A stretch of 64,000 nucleotides of DNA from Bacteroidia bacterium (GTDB lineage Bacteria > Bacteroidota > Bacteroidia > J057). The notes beneath the pieces were generated by a model that worked only from the letters and a program-made list of their open reading frames with translations, ran no database searches and was not told the DNA's origin. The stretch is from positions 1-64,000 of the forward strand of contig JAUIGE010000004.1 of the NCBI GenBank assembly GCA_030430205.1, in the 5' to 3' direction. Below, in pieces: positions 28,416 to 37,669 of the stretch. The translations under genes and the position numbers were made by a program. Within the stretch, counting starts at the first letter, position 1; each line of letters opens with the position of its first letter.

Positions 28416-29033
28416 ATGCGCGTTTGTAGTATTTATTTTTTGTTAATGGTCTTTGCCTTTCCTGTTTTGCATGCCCAATCAGCTGAAAAATCCGAAAAAC
28501 TCCTTCATGAGCTGAGTGAATCCGGCTTTTTGCAGCGCTATAAGCAGTACAAAATGGAGGCAGAAAAGCATGTCGCTTTGATGAAACTGAAGAGAGGGGC
28601 TTGCAGCGATGAGCAAAAAATCGAAATGGAATTTGCTTACAAGGAAACCCAGGAGGCTTTTCATTCTTTTCTTTACAGTGTGAGAAATGATCTGTTGGAC
28701 GCCAAAATGCGGCGCCATATCAAAAAAGATACAGAGCTTTATGTCGAAAACAAGCTCCTTGAGCTTGACGAGATCTACCAGGAATATTACCTGAAAAAAT
28801 TTCATCCCATATACCTGCAAGTCTGCCATCCCGAGATCGCATCTCGCCGTACCATAGACCCTTCCCTCATGGTTCCCATGATAGTATCCATGCTCCCGGC
28901 CATTACAGGCGTCTTCACCAAATTGGCGGATTTCTTCGATGACAACCGCCAGGACAAGCTCGAAGTTTTCAAGCAGCTTCTGGAGGAAGAATGGGTACAA
29001 CCCCATCTTTTCAGAGATTGGGAACAAATTTAG
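28416..29033 (+). CDS. hypothetical exported protein
   Basis: 205 residues with a signal peptide (YFLLMVFAFPVLHAQ) and a helical, highly charged mature part (EKSEKLLHELSESGFLQRYKQYK...). A modestly hydrophobic stretch (SLMVPMIVSMLPAITGVFTKL) lies at about 155-175. Two cysteines are present. No family recognised. It is divergent from the methyltransferase gene, sharing a 63-base intergenic region, and is followed directly by a heptamer array. Confidence 0.7.
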   Translation: MRVCSIYFLLMVFAFPVLHAQSAEKSEKLLHELSESGFLQRYKQYKMEAEKHVALMKLKRGACSDEQKIEMEFAYKETQEAFHSFLYSVRNDLLDAKMRRHIKKDTELYVENKLLELDEIYQEYYLKKFHPIYLQVCHPEIASRRTIDPSLMVPMIVSMLPAITGVFTKLADFFDDNRQDKLEVFKQLLEEEWVQPHLFRDWEQI

Positions 29034-29118
29034 GGGTTTCGGGTTTTGAGTTTCGGGTTTCGAGTATTCTGAAATGCGAAACCCGAAACCCGAAACCCGA
29101 AACCCGAAACCCGAAACC
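29034..29118. repeat. CCCGAAA array in two opposed orientations
   Basis: GGGTTTCGGGTTTTGAGTTT (29034-29062 region) is followed by about seven perfect GAAACCC units (29079-29118). The two halves are inverted and can form a long stem. The array ends five bases before the desaturase ATG. Confidence 0.9.
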
Positions 29119-29123
29119 TTTTC

Positions 29124-30581
29124 ATGAGAAAAGCTATCATCATCGGCGCCGGCATCGCCGGCATCGCCACTTCCATCCGCCTGTTCCTCAAAGGTTTTGA
29201 GGTAGAGGTCTTCGAAGCCAACGCCTATCCAGGCGGCAAACTGGCCGAAATCCGGCTCGGAGACTACCGCTTTGACGCGGGGCCTTCCCTATTTACGCGC
29301 CCGGATTTGGTGGAAGAACTCTTTCGCCTGGCAGGCAAAAAACCTGAAGATCATTTCACTTACCAGCGTTTGCCGCTTGTTTGCCGCTATTTTTATGAGG
29401 ATGGCCTCATCCTGGACGCCTTTGCGGAGCCGGAAAAATTTGCGGCTGAGTTGGCCGAAAAGACCGGCGAGGAAGAAGCCACGGTGCTCCAGGCGCTGGA
29501 AAAAAGCCGTGAAATCTACGATATCACCTCTCATGTTTTTCTGGACCGTTCCCTGCATCGCTGGCAGACCTATGCCCGCTGGGATACTTTTAAGTCTCTG
29601 TTGCGCCTGGGGCGCATAGATTCTTTTCGCAGCATGCATGCTGCCAATGAAGCGCGATTTCGCGATCCGCGCGTCGTGCAGCTCTTCAATCGCTACGCGA
29701 CTTACAACGGTTCTGATCCCTATCAGGCACCCGCGACCCTGCACGTGATTCCGCACCTGGAATTCAATATAGGCGCTTTTTTGCCGGACAAAGGCATGGT
29801 GGACATTCCGGCCAGCCTCTTTCGCCTGGCGAAAGAATTGGGGGTGCGCTACCATTTCAACAGCAAAGTTGATGAGATTCTCCTGCAAGGAAACAAAGTG
29901 AAAGGGGTGCGCATCCAGGGCGAAGTCATGCCCGCAGATGTCGTCATTTCCAATATGGATGTCGTGCCGACTTACCGCAAACTTTTACCTAACATCAGGC
30001 CACCCGAAAAGAAACTGACACAGGAACGCAGCAGCTCTGCGCTGATTTTTTATTGGGGAATCAGGAAAAAAATCCCGCAATTAGATTGCCATAATATCTT
30101 TTTCTCCGAAAATTACCAGGCAGAGTTTGAACATATATGGGAGAAAAAAACACTTTTTGACGATCCTACGGTCTATGTTTTTATTTCTTCGAAAGTGCTG
30201 CCCGAAGACGCCCCGCCCCATGGCGACGCCTTTTTTGTGATGATCAATGTCCCTGCCAACGAGGGACAGGATTGGGATGCCCTGATCACTCAGAGCAGGA
30301 AAAACATCCTGCAAAAACTCGGGCGCCTGCTCGGAGAGCCCATCGAACCGCTCATCGAGCAGGAAGATATCCTCGATCCGAGGAGCATAGAAGCGAGGAC
30401 GTCCTCCTTTCAGGGCGCACTCTACGGCACCGCTTCCAACAACCGCTTTGCGGCTTTTCTCCGTCACGCCAATTTTTCCTCCAGGATAAAGGGCTTATAT
30501 TTCGTGGGCGGCTCGGTACATCCCGGTGGTGGGATACCGCTCAGCCTGCTCTCTGCGAAAATCGTCGGAGAAATGATATAA
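29124..30581 (+). CDS. carotenoid desaturase-like FAD oxidoreductase (CrtI/CrtD family)
   Basis: A 485-residue phytoene-desaturase-family enzyme. The dinucleotide fold AIIIGAGIAGIATSIRLF (5-22) with EVFEANAYPGGK is followed by YRFDAGPSLFT, the usual CrtI family motif. The C-terminal GLYFVGGSVHPGGGIPLSLLSAK is the family signature for FAD binding. Several paralogues (CrtI, CrtD and others) share these features; CrtD-type 3,4-desaturation is possible but not provable here, and no other carotenoid gene is adjacent. It is followed after 15 bases by the ArmA-like methyltransferase gene and probably shares its transcript. Confidence 0.88.
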   Translation: MRKAIIIGAGIAGIATSIRLFLKGFEVEVFEANAYPGGKLAEIRLGDYRFDAGPSLFTRPDLVEELFRLAGKKPEDHFTYQRLPLVCRYFYEDGLILDAFAEPEKFAAELAEKTGEEEATVLQALEKSREIYDITSHVFLDRSLHRWQTYARWDTFKSLLRLGRIDSFRSMHAANEARFRDPRVVQLFNRYATYNGSDPYQAPATLHVIPHLEFNIGAFLPDKGMVDIPASLFRLAKELGVRYHFNSKVDEILLQGNKVKGVRIQGEVMPADVVISNMDVVPTYRKLLPNIRPPEKKLTQERSSSALIFYWGIRKKIPQLDCHNIFFSENYQAEFEHIWEKKTLFDDPTVYVFISSKVLPEDAPPHGDAFFVMINVPANEGQDWDALITQSRKNILQKLGRLLGEPIEPLIEQEDILDPRSIEARTSSFQGALYGTASNNRFAAFLRHANFSSRIKGLYFVGGSVHPGGGIPLSLLSAKIVGEMI

Positions 30582-30596
30582 AAGATTTATCAGGAA

Positions 30597-31418
30597 ATGG
30601 ACAACGCCAAGAAGCTGGCTATCTCATCCCGCATTCAGCAAAGCAAAAAATACCAGCACCTCTCTCTAGAGACCATCCAACGAATCGTGGACTGGGCTGC
30701 TTACCGCTATAAAGAAAAGGAAGTGGAAAAGCAGGTCAAAAAGAAGCTGCACCAGGTTTTTGGAGCCTATTTTAGTGCGGGGGAAAAGGCGGCTTTGGAG
30801 AAGAGGATGGAAGCCTACGATAGTACGAATAAGGAGCAAGGAACAAGGAATGATGAAATATTTTTCCCTGTGATGATGGATTTGCATGCGAGCTCGCGGG
30901 AGCGGGGAGGGATCGTGACACAATTTTACCGGAGGATATTTGAGGTAGCAGAAAAGCCTCTGCGGGTCGTAGACCTGGCTTGTGGGCTCAATCCTTTTTC
31001 CTATCCGTGGTTGGTTGAGGCTGTGCCAGGGGTTCACTACCAGGGATATGATATTGATCTGGATACCACGGGGGGGATACATCAGTTTTTTGAAAAAAAA
31101 GGACTGCCTGTAGCTGTGGGCTACAATGATCTTTTCATTTCAGTTCCGGCACATGAGCCTGGTGATACCGTGATGCTGCTCAAAACCCTGCCCTGCCTGG
31201 AGCAGCAGGAGAAAGGAATCAGCGCAAGAATATTGTCTCAACTGATTTGTAATCAGTTGATTATATCTTTTCCAGCGAAGTCTCTGGGAGGGAAGGAGAA
31301 AGGGATGGTGGAAAGCTATCGGGCTTTTTTGATGGACTTGATCGAGGGCAGTGATTATGGGCTGAGGGGAGAGCTTTTGTTTGAGAATGAGACGGTGTAT
31401 GTTTTGTTAAAAAAATAG
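30597..31418 (+). CDS. 16S rRNA (guanine1405-N7)-methyltransferase homologue (ArmA/Rmt-like)
   Basis: 273 residues, closely following the ArmA/RmtB pattern: SKKYQHLSLETI at 16-27, KKKLHQVFGAYF, HASSRERG (97-104), SAM motif I VDLACGLNPF (125-134), GYDIDLD, LLKTLPCLEQQEKG, and SFPAKSLGGKEKGMVESY (224-241), nearly identical in pattern to the resistance enzymes. Family members methylate N7 of G1405 in the 30S A site and block 4,6-disubstituted deoxystreptamine aminoglycosides. Here the gene sits in a chromosomal context behind a desaturase gene, without mobile elements. Activity is inferred from motifs only. Confidence 0.85.
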   Translation: MDNAKKLAISSRIQQSKKYQHLSLETIQRIVDWAAYRYKEKEVEKQVKKKLHQVFGAYFSAGEKAALEKRMEAYDSTNKEQGTRNDEIFFPVMMDLHASSRERGGIVTQFYRRIFEVAEKPLRVVDLACGLNPFSYPWLVEAVPGVHYQGYDIDLDTTGGIHQFFEKKGLPVAVGYNDLFISVPAHEPGDTVMLLKTLPCLEQQEKGISARILSQLICNQLIISFPAKSLGGKEKGMVESYRAFLMDLIEGSDYGLRGELLFENETVYVLLKK

Positions 31419-31456
31419 CTTTACTAAACCTTAACGTTTAGTAAAGCTATTTTTTT
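31409..31456. terminator. bidirectional terminator with a perfect 20-bp stem
   Basis: Bases 31409-31428 and 31437-31456 are exact reverse complements around an 8-base loop, with A7 on one side and T7 on the other. The stop codon of the methyltransferase lies inside the left arm. It serves both the methyltransferase and the convergent peptidase gene. Confidence 0.92.
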
Positions 31457-31473
31457 AACCTATCGGTTCATTC

Positions 31474-33642
31474 TTACTTCGTGCCACCGCCACGAATATC
31501 CATCTCCTCCAGGAGATGACCGGCTCCGGCAAACTTATCAATAATGAAAAGGATGTATCGAGCATCGACAGATATTGTACGGGTTACCTCAGGAAATACG
31601 TAGATGTCACTTGCCATCGCTTCCCAGTTGCCATCAAAGGCACAACCGATCAACTCGCCACGACCATTGATCACAGGAGAGCCGGAGTTACCGCCGGTGA
31701 TGTCTGTGGTACTCAGGAAGTTAACAGGCAGTTTACCGTCTTCAGCATAGCGACCGAAGTCTTTGTCTTTCCACAATTCTTTCAACTTGCCAGGAACGTA
31801 GAATTCGTCATTTTCACCATGTGTAGGATCTTCTTTTTCCATGACACCATCGAGGGTTGTCTTGTGGGTATAGAAGACACCGTCTTTGGGGAAGTAAGGG
31901 CTTACTTTACCATAGGTCACACGCATGGTGGAGTTGGCATCAGGATAGAACATTTTGCCATCCTTCATCTCACGCATACCCTGGATATAGGTTTTGCGGA
32001 GCTCTTCGATCTGGCCCTGAAACTGCATGGAGCTAGCCATTACATTTTGCTGATAGATGGTGATGCCTTCATTCAGTACAGTAAGAATAGGATCTGCCTC
32101 CAGTGTTTTCATTTTAGGCTTGGCAAAGAAAGCTTCTGCTTTTTCTTTGTTGGTTACGACAGAGTTGGCGAAAGCCCAATCAGCCCACATCTGGAATTTC
32201 TCCTCGGTGTTTTTCCCTTTTTTGGCTTTTTTATGTGTAGGAACCGCCTTGAGGCTTGCAGGCATCAACTCAGCAGGGATGTCCTGATAGAAAGAAAGCA
32301 ATTCTTTGGTAAAGATTTCTTTGTCGAGCTCGTAATAGTAGTTCTCAAAGTCAGGCATCACGCGGTCTTTGCGCTCTGAAGCGGCTTTTGCCAGGGCCTC
32401 GTCATCGGCGCTTCCGCGCATCATGCGGTAGAATCCCATGCCATTGGTGATGGCCTCAGCACCAAAGAAACCGAAGTTGAGGTAGCTAAAGAAGCGATCA
32501 GCTTCTACATATCCTTTGTGCAAATCATCGATTTGCTTCAATACCGTACCATATTTGCTTTTGCGGCTCTCGTCCTGGTTCACCCAGTCCATAAAAGCTT
32601 TTTCTTCCTGCTTCTTCACACCTACGATATCGTAGCGCTCCAGCATGGTAGACTGACCGATGAGGTACTTCCAGTAGTTGGAAAGGCTGGCATAGTCAGA
32701 AGCCAGATCGATGCGCACTGCGGCATCAGCTTTCATGGCTTTTTTCATGCTTTCGAGCTTCTGGCCCATCAGTTTGATGCGGTCACCATTGGTTTGGTTG
32801 AGCGCAAGGTCAACGGCAGAAGAGGTCAGGTAGCGATTGGTGCTGCCTGGGTAGCCAAGGATCATGGCATAGTCATTTTCTTCTACACCGGCGATAGAGA
32901 TCGGCAGGAAGTGCTTAGGCTTGTAAGGTTGGTTTGAAGCGCTGTACTCAGCAGGCTCATTGTCAGCTCCGGCATAGATGCGGAAGATAGAGAAGTCACC
33001 TGTGTGGCGAGGCCACATCCAGTTGTCGGTGTCACCACCAAACTTGCCGATAGAGCTGGGAGGAGCGCCTACGAGGCGTACATCTGTGTAGTTTTTGTAC
33101 ACATAGAGGTAGTGCTCAGAGCCATGGAAGACAGATTTGACCGTCACTTCGAATTTGCCATCCTGGCCAAACTCTTTTTCCAGGCGCTCGATGGCGGCTT
33201 CGCCATCTTCGTTTACCTGATCGGTCACATCCTCAGAGTGAACCAAAAAGCTAACATAGAGGCCCTCTACAGGCAATTCTTCTTTTTTGCTCATGGCCCA
33301 GAAGCCATCGGTGAGGTAGTCATGCTCCTCGCTGCTCAACTCAGCGATGGCATCATACCCACAGTGGTGGTTGGTCAGGACAAGCCCTTCGCGAGAGATC
33401 ACCTCTCCGGTACAAAATCCGCCTCCCATACGCACAATGGCGTCTTTTACGCTGGCTTTTGTTTCATTGTAAACATCGCTGGGGTCGATTTCGAGCCCTT
33501 TGGCTTTCATGTCTGCGCCATTCATCTCCGTGACTTTCATTGGCAGCCACATGCCTTCATCAGACTTTTTGGTCTCTTGTGCAAACACAAGTTGTCCAAC
33601 CAAAAGCCCTGTCATTGCTATTCGCAAAAAAAGATTCTTCAT
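31474..33642 (-). CDS. S46 family dipeptidyl-peptidase (DPP7-like)
   Basis: A 722-residue periplasmic serine exopeptidase releasing N-terminal dipeptides. Signal peptide LRIAMTGLLVGQLVFAQ; chymotrypsin-like core with the catalytic His in LTNHHCGYDAI (near 92) and Ser in TGGNSGSPV (near 650). The residue 18 after the serine, which separates DPP11 (Arg, Asp/Glu preference) from DPP7 (Gly, hydrophobic preference), is Gly here in CAFDGNWEAM, favouring a DPP7-type specificity. S46 enzymes support growth on peptides in Bacteroidota. Length is normal. It stands alone. Confidence 0.93.
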   Translation of the reverse strand: MKNLFLRIAMTGLLVGQLVFAQETKKSDEGMWLPMKVTEMNGADMKAKGLEIDPSDVYNETKASVKDAIVRMGGGFCTGEVISREGLVLTNHHCGYDAIAELSSEEHDYLTDGFWAMSKKEELPVEGLYVSFLVHSEDVTDQVNEDGEAAIERLEKEFGQDGKFEVTVKSVFHGSEHYLYVYKNYTDVRLVGAPPSSIGKFGGDTDNWMWPRHTGDFSIFRIYAGADNEPAEYSASNQPYKPKHFLPISIAGVEENDYAMILGYPGSTNRYLTSSAVDLALNQTNGDRIKLMGQKLESMKKAMKADAAVRIDLASDYASLSNYWKYLIGQSTMLERYDIVGVKKQEEKAFMDWVNQDESRKSKYGTVLKQIDDLHKGYVEADRFFSYLNFGFFGAEAITNGMGFYRMMRGSADDEALAKAASERKDRVMPDFENYYYELDKEIFTKELLSFYQDIPAELMPASLKAVPTHKKAKKGKNTEEKFQMWADWAFANSVVTNKEKAEAFFAKPKMKTLEADPILTVLNEGITIYQQNVMASSMQFQGQIEELRKTYIQGMREMKDGKMFYPDANSTMRVTYGKVSPYFPKDGVFYTHKTTLDGVMEKEDPTHGENDEFYVPGKLKELWKDKDFGRYAEDGKLPVNFLSTTDITGGNSGSPVINGRGELIGCAFDGNWEAMASDIYVFPEVTRTISVDARYILFIIDKFAGAGHLLEEMDIRGGGTK

Positions 33643-33785
33643 TTGATCTAGTTGAATTTTTCTTATTAGTTCTACTTAAAACAGCGCCCAAGATACAAAT
33701 AATAAATGGATCAGTGGAAGTGAGCCTGGGGTAGTTTTTGTGTAGGATTTGGGCAAAAAGGCTGTTTTAGCATTTTTCACCCTCT

Positions 33786-34463
33786 TTATCCTTGCCTTGC
33801 CATGCCTATTGAAGCAATGCGAATGCTCAGGGGCGGCTCGGGTGCCGATATCAGTGCCTGTATGCAGGCGACCAGGGTAGAGCCTGTGGTGATGACATCG
33901 TCCACCAGCAGTATATGTTGGGGAATGCTTTTTTTGCAGAGAAATGCGCCTCCTACATTTTCCCAACGCGCTTCAGCGTTTTTGCGGGTTTGTGTCAGCG
34001 TAGCAAATTGGCGGATAAGGCTGGAAGTATCCACTTCCTTTTCCAGCCAGGAGGCAAGGCCTCTGGCCAGAAATTCCGCCTGGTTGTAGCCGCGCCTGAT
34101 TTTTTTGCTCCGGTGCAAAGGCACCGGAATGATCGTCTCCACCGCCTCCATAAAGGCAGAATCCGCCAGCTCATGGCCCAGCAATTGGCCCAGACGCAAG
34201 CCTATATGCGGGGCATCTTTGTATTTCAGGGCTTTGATAAGCTGCTGTAAGCGGCCTTTTTTATCAAAAAAATAGAGAGAAGTAGCGCCTTCCATAGGCA
34301 CCCGTCCGGCCAGGCGGTAAAACAATTCGTTTTGCTCTGGCTGCATGTGAAAGCCCGTTTTCTCCATCTGAGAAAGGCAATCAAAGCAGATGAGTTTTTC
34401 CTGTCGGATCAGCTGCTGGTCGCAGCCATAACAGGATTGGGAGAAAAAGAGGGAAGATAGCAT
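33786..34463 (-). CDS. ComF family phosphoribosyltransferase-like protein
   Basis: 225 residues from the ATG at 34463; the open frame upstream is heptamer repeat. An N-terminal zinc-ribbon with CYGC...CFDC precedes a PRTase domain with IIPVPLHRSKKIRRGYNQAE and the PRPP-binding ILLVDDVITTGSTL. ComF proteins are linked to DNA uptake or primosome-related functions, but the exact role is uncertain. It ends about 140 bases from the peptidase start; no other competence gene is present. Confidence 0.9.
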   Translation of the reverse strand: MLSSLFFSQSCYGCDQQLIRQEKLICFDCLSQMEKTGFHMQPEQNELFYRLAGRVPMEGATSLYFFDKKGRLQQLIKALKYKDAPHIGLRLGQLLGHELADSAFMEAVETIIPVPLHRSKKIRRGYNQAEFLARGLASWLEKEVDTSSLIRQFATLTQTRKNAEARWENVGGAFLCKKSIPQHILLVDDVITTGSTLVACIQALISAPEPPLSIRIASIGMARQG

Positions 34464-34472
34464 AGGATGGGA

Positions 34473-34556
34473 TTGTTTTGGGTTTTTGGTTTCGTGTTTT
34501 GGGTTTCGGGTTCCGGGTAACAACACGAAACCCAAAACTCGAAACCCGAAACTTTC
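34473..34556. repeat. CCCGAAA/TTTTGGG array before comF, partly inverted
   Basis: TTTTGGG, TTTCGGG and variants run from 34473 to 34518 (CCCGAAA on the comF strand, ending about ten bases before its ATG), followed by inverted ACACGAAACCCAAAACTCGAAACCC (34526-34553). The two arms could pair. Confidence 0.85.
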
Positions 34557-34694
34557 TTCAACCTATTTGACGCAGCAGCCGTTTTGATCTCAACACTTTG
34601 AACAAATTTTTGCAAAGTCATGCTCACTTTGTTTGCTTTGCATGTTTGTTTGTTAACATAGGAGCTGTTTATTTCGAGACGAATCCACAAACTC

Positions 34695-36182
34695 ATGAGA
34701 ATTCGACATTTCTTACTTTATCTTTTATTTCCTCTTTTTTTAGTGGGATTGCAGAGCTGTCAGGCTCAGGACCCTCACCCCCCTGCTGATACTCAGCAAG
34801 TGGAGCATGTCGAGGATCATGGTGAAGGCGGTCAGCTATTGGAGGATCATGGGGAGCATGTGCTCCCATCTGCCTGGATGGTCATCCCCTTTGTGGTGCT
34901 ATTGCTGCTGATCGCAGCAGGGCCTGTCTTTTTCGAGCATTTTTGGCACAAAAACTATAAATGGATCGCGCCGGGATTGGGTGCGATCACCTTGTTATAT
35001 TATCTCTTTTTTCTGGAAGACATGGGACATCCTGCCCATTCGCTGGCAGAGTATGTTTCCTTTATAGCCTTGCTGGGGCCGCTTTATGTGGCTTCGGGCG
35101 GGATTTTGATACAGATTGACCGGGAGGGTAAGCCGATGGCTAACCTTGTGTTGCTACTCATTGGCTCAGTGATCGCCAACGTGATCGGCACCACAGGTGC
35201 CTCTATGTTGCTGATACGGCCTTTTATCCGCCTGAATCGCGACAGGTTACAACCTTATCATATCGTCTTTTTCATCTTTATGGTGAGCAATGTGGGCGGT
35301 GCCCTGACGCCTATCGGCGATCCGCCGCTCTTTTTGGGTTTTCTGAAAGGCGTGCCTTTCTTCTGGACGGTCGGCCATGTATTCCTGGAATGGGTCTTTG
35401 GCCTTTCCATGCTGGGACTTGTATTCCTGTATTTTGACCGCAAAAACAAAAAAGACCTCGACAAAGTAGAGACAAAATATTCAGGCAAAATCATCCTGCG
35501 CGGCACCAAAAACTTCATCTGGTTGGGCATCATCGTAGGAGCCGTTTTTCTCGATCCCAATATCCCCGGCATGGAATGGCTGCCCTATATTCCGGGCGAG
35601 CATGGCTCTAAATTTTCTTTTGTACGCGAACTCATCCAACTGGGTGCAGGTGTGGGAAGTTATGTTTTTGCCAATAAACAGGCACTTAGAGGCAATGAAT
35701 TCACCTTTGAACCCATCATGGAAGTGGTCTTCCTTTTCGCAGGAATCTTCTTTGCCATGATGCCTGCCCTGCAATTGATTGCAGACTTTGCGTCTCATCC
35801 GGAGAATGCTGACCTGATTACAGGAGATAGCCTTTATTGGGCCACAGGGATATTGTCTTCCTTCCTCGATAATGCGCCTACCTACCTGAACTTCCTCTCC
35901 GCTGCCACCGGCAAGCTGGGGTTTGATATGGGCAATTTTCAGTCTGTGACTGATTTTACCAGGCATGTGGATGGTATCCTGTATCTGGAGGCGATCTCCG
36001 TCTCGGCTGTATTCTTTGGCGCGATGACCTATATCGGCAATGGCCCCAACTTCATGGTCAAGTCTATCGCGGAGGAGCGAGGCGTGAAGATGCCCAGCTT
36101 CTTTGGCTATATGATCCGCTATAGTTTGATTGTATTGCTGCCGATCCTCCTGCTGACCTGGGTTATTTTCTTTTTGCTATAG
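34695..36182 (+). CDS. NhaD-type sodium:proton antiporter
   Basis: A 495-residue integral membrane protein of the ion-transporter superfamily. After an N-terminal hydrophobic segment and a His/Glu-rich stretch (residues 24-55, HPPADTQQVEHVEDHGEG) come about 11-12 membrane segments. Conserved blocks are IGTTGASMLLIRPFI and NVGGALTPIGDPPLFLGFLKG, the pattern of NhaD-like Na+/H+ antiporters, and FLDNAPTYLNF in the second half. It would expel Na+ in exchange for H+ under saline or alkaline conditions. The His-rich N-terminus may sense pH or metal (inference). Confidence 0.87.
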   Translation: MRIRHFLLYLLFPLFLVGLQSCQAQDPHPPADTQQVEHVEDHGEGGQLLEDHGEHVLPSAWMVIPFVVLLLLIAAGPVFFEHFWHKNYKWIAPGLGAITLLYYLFFLEDMGHPAHSLAEYVSFIALLGPLYVASGGILIQIDREGKPMANLVLLLIGSVIANVIGTTGASMLLIRPFIRLNRDRLQPYHIVFFIFMVSNVGGALTPIGDPPLFLGFLKGVPFFWTVGHVFLEWVFGLSMLGLVFLYFDRKNKKDLDKVETKYSGKIILRGTKNFIWLGIIVGAVFLDPNIPGMEWLPYIPGEHGSKFSFVRELIQLGAGVGSYVFANKQALRGNEFTFEPIMEVVFLFAGIFFAMMPALQLIADFASHPENADLITGDSLYWATGILSSFLDNAPTYLNFLSAATGKLGFDMGNFQSVTDFTRHVDGILYLEAISVSAVFFGAMTYIGNGPNFMVKSIAEERGVKMPSFFGYMIRYSLIVLLPILLLTWVIFFLL

Positions 36183-36253
36183 CCGCTATAGCTGCGTTTG
36201 TGGAAAATTTGCTACATTTTAGGAATGTAAAAATTCCTTACATTTAGGCTTAT

Positions 36254-36372
36254 TTACACCCCTCGTCCGAGACGCTCCCCTTAAGGGGGAGCTGACGTAA
36301 TCCTTAAGGAATTTTATTCCTTTTTTTCTCGTCAGGCCCCTTTCAAGGGGCCGTCTGGGACGGGGGATGTAA
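36254..36372. mobile_element. 119-bp palindromic MITE-like element
   Basis: Ends TTACACCCCTCGTCC and GGACGGGGGATGTAA are inverted with two mismatches in 15 bases. Inside are two strong hairpins, GCTCCCC-TTAA-GGGGGAGC (36274-36292) and GGCCCCTT-TC-AAGGGGCC (36335-36352), framed by CTGACG and CGTCAG. No coding capacity. It may also end transcription of the antiporter gene. Confidence 0.7.
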
Positions 36373-36424
36373 GGCCTCAAAAAGCACTGCTTTGTCTTTT
36401 CCCTCTTTGAACCCATTCATCAAA

Positions 36425-37669
36425 ATGAAAAAATCCATCAGGCGCTTTCTGCTCGGCATCCTCTTCGTCATCGTAGCTGGGGTCGTTGTTTATTACCCTA
36501 AATTGAAAAGCGTCTGGCTGACGATGCACTTCTTTGATGCGGATGTGATCGTGAGCAACTTCACAGGAATGGACAAAATCTGGCAGACCAGCCAGGTTGA
36601 AAAGTCCAGCCAGCCCTTTATTTTTCCACGGGCAAAAGTGGTGGAATTGCCAGAAAAATTTAGCTACGGAGGCGAAGGCCTGGGCGCGCAGACATTTCTG
36701 GATTCGTCCTTTACTACGGGATTTCTGGTGATTCACCAGGACAGCATTCGCTTTGAACAATACTACCAGGGGCATAGCGAAAGCACCCGGCACATCTCCT
36801 GGTCCATGGCCAAGTCTTATGTCTCTGCCCTGTTTGGCATAGCCATAGAAGAAGGTCATATCAAAAGCATAGAGCAAAAGGTAGAAGAATATTTGCCGGA
36901 ATTAATAGGTTCCGGTTATGAAGGCGTGCGCATCAAAGATGTGCTTCAGATGTCCACAGGTGTGGGATTCAATGAAGACTATGGCGATCTATCGTCCGAT
37001 ATCAACCGCTGGGGGCGGCATTTTGCCTGGGGATCTTCTCAGGATAAATTTGCTGGCAGCCTGAAGCGTGAGCGAGAGCCCGGCACTTTCCATCACTACG
37101 TGAGCATCAACACCCATGTCCTGGGTATGATCCTGGTAAAAGCCACAGGCAAAAGCCTGACCGAGTACCTGCACGACAAACTCTGGCAGCCTCTCGGCTG
37201 CGAATACAATAGCTATTGGCTGATCGACGATTATGGGATGGAAATGGCTCTGGGGGGCCTGAATGTTACCTTGCGTGACTACGCCAAAATCGGCCAACTC
37301 TTCCTGCATGATGGCAACTGGCAGGGCCGGCAGCTTGTGCCTACGGCCTGGGTAAAGGCCTCTGTGACGCCCGATGCCCCGCATCTGATGCCAGGGAAAA
37401 ACCCGCTTTCAGCCCACCAGGACTTTGGTTATGGCTACCAATGGTGGGTGCCGGAAGGCACTGAAGGCGAGTTCATGGCCATTGGCATTTACAACCAATA
37501 TATCTATGTCAACCCCAGCACCCGGACGGTCATTGTCAAAAACTCCGCAAACCCGCGATTCAATGACAAAAGCTATGTCTGGTCGCGCGCGAGCTCCCAT
37601 TTGGCGCTTTTTCGCGCAATAGCACATCAACTACCTATAGATGAACACCCAAAATCTCTAACCCCATGA
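36425..37669 (+). CDS. serine hydrolase, beta-lactamase class C / esterase family
   Basis: 414 residues with an N-terminal membrane anchor (FLLGILFVIVAGVVVYY). The penicillin-recognising fold is shown by SWSMAKSYVSALFG, where SxxK gives the nucleophile, and by HYVSINTHVLG in the place of the YxN motif. A C-terminal YGYQWW block replaces KTG. Enzymes like this are usually esterases or peptidases rather than true beta-lactamases. The ATG at 36425 is preferred to a TTG eleven codons upstream. The next gene overlaps it by four bases (ATGA), implying translational coupling. Confidence 0.85.
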   Translation: MKKSIRRFLLGILFVIVAGVVVYYPKLKSVWLTMHFFDADVIVSNFTGMDKIWQTSQVEKSSQPFIFPRAKVVELPEKFSYGGEGLGAQTFLDSSFTTGFLVIHQDSIRFEQYYQGHSESTRHISWSMAKSYVSALFGIAIEEGHIKSIEQKVEEYLPELIGSGYEGVRIKDVLQMSTGVGFNEDYGDLSSDINRWGRHFAWGSSQDKFAGSLKREREPGTFHHYVSINTHVLGMILVKATGKSLTEYLHDKLWQPLGCEYNSYWLIDDYGMEMALGGLNVTLRDYAKIGQLFLHDGNWQGRQLVPTAWVKASVTPDAPHLMPGKNPLSAHQDFGYGYQWWVPEGTEGEFMAIGIYNQYIYVNPSTRTVIVKNSANPRFNDKSYVWSRASSHLALFRAIAHQLPIDEHPKSLTP

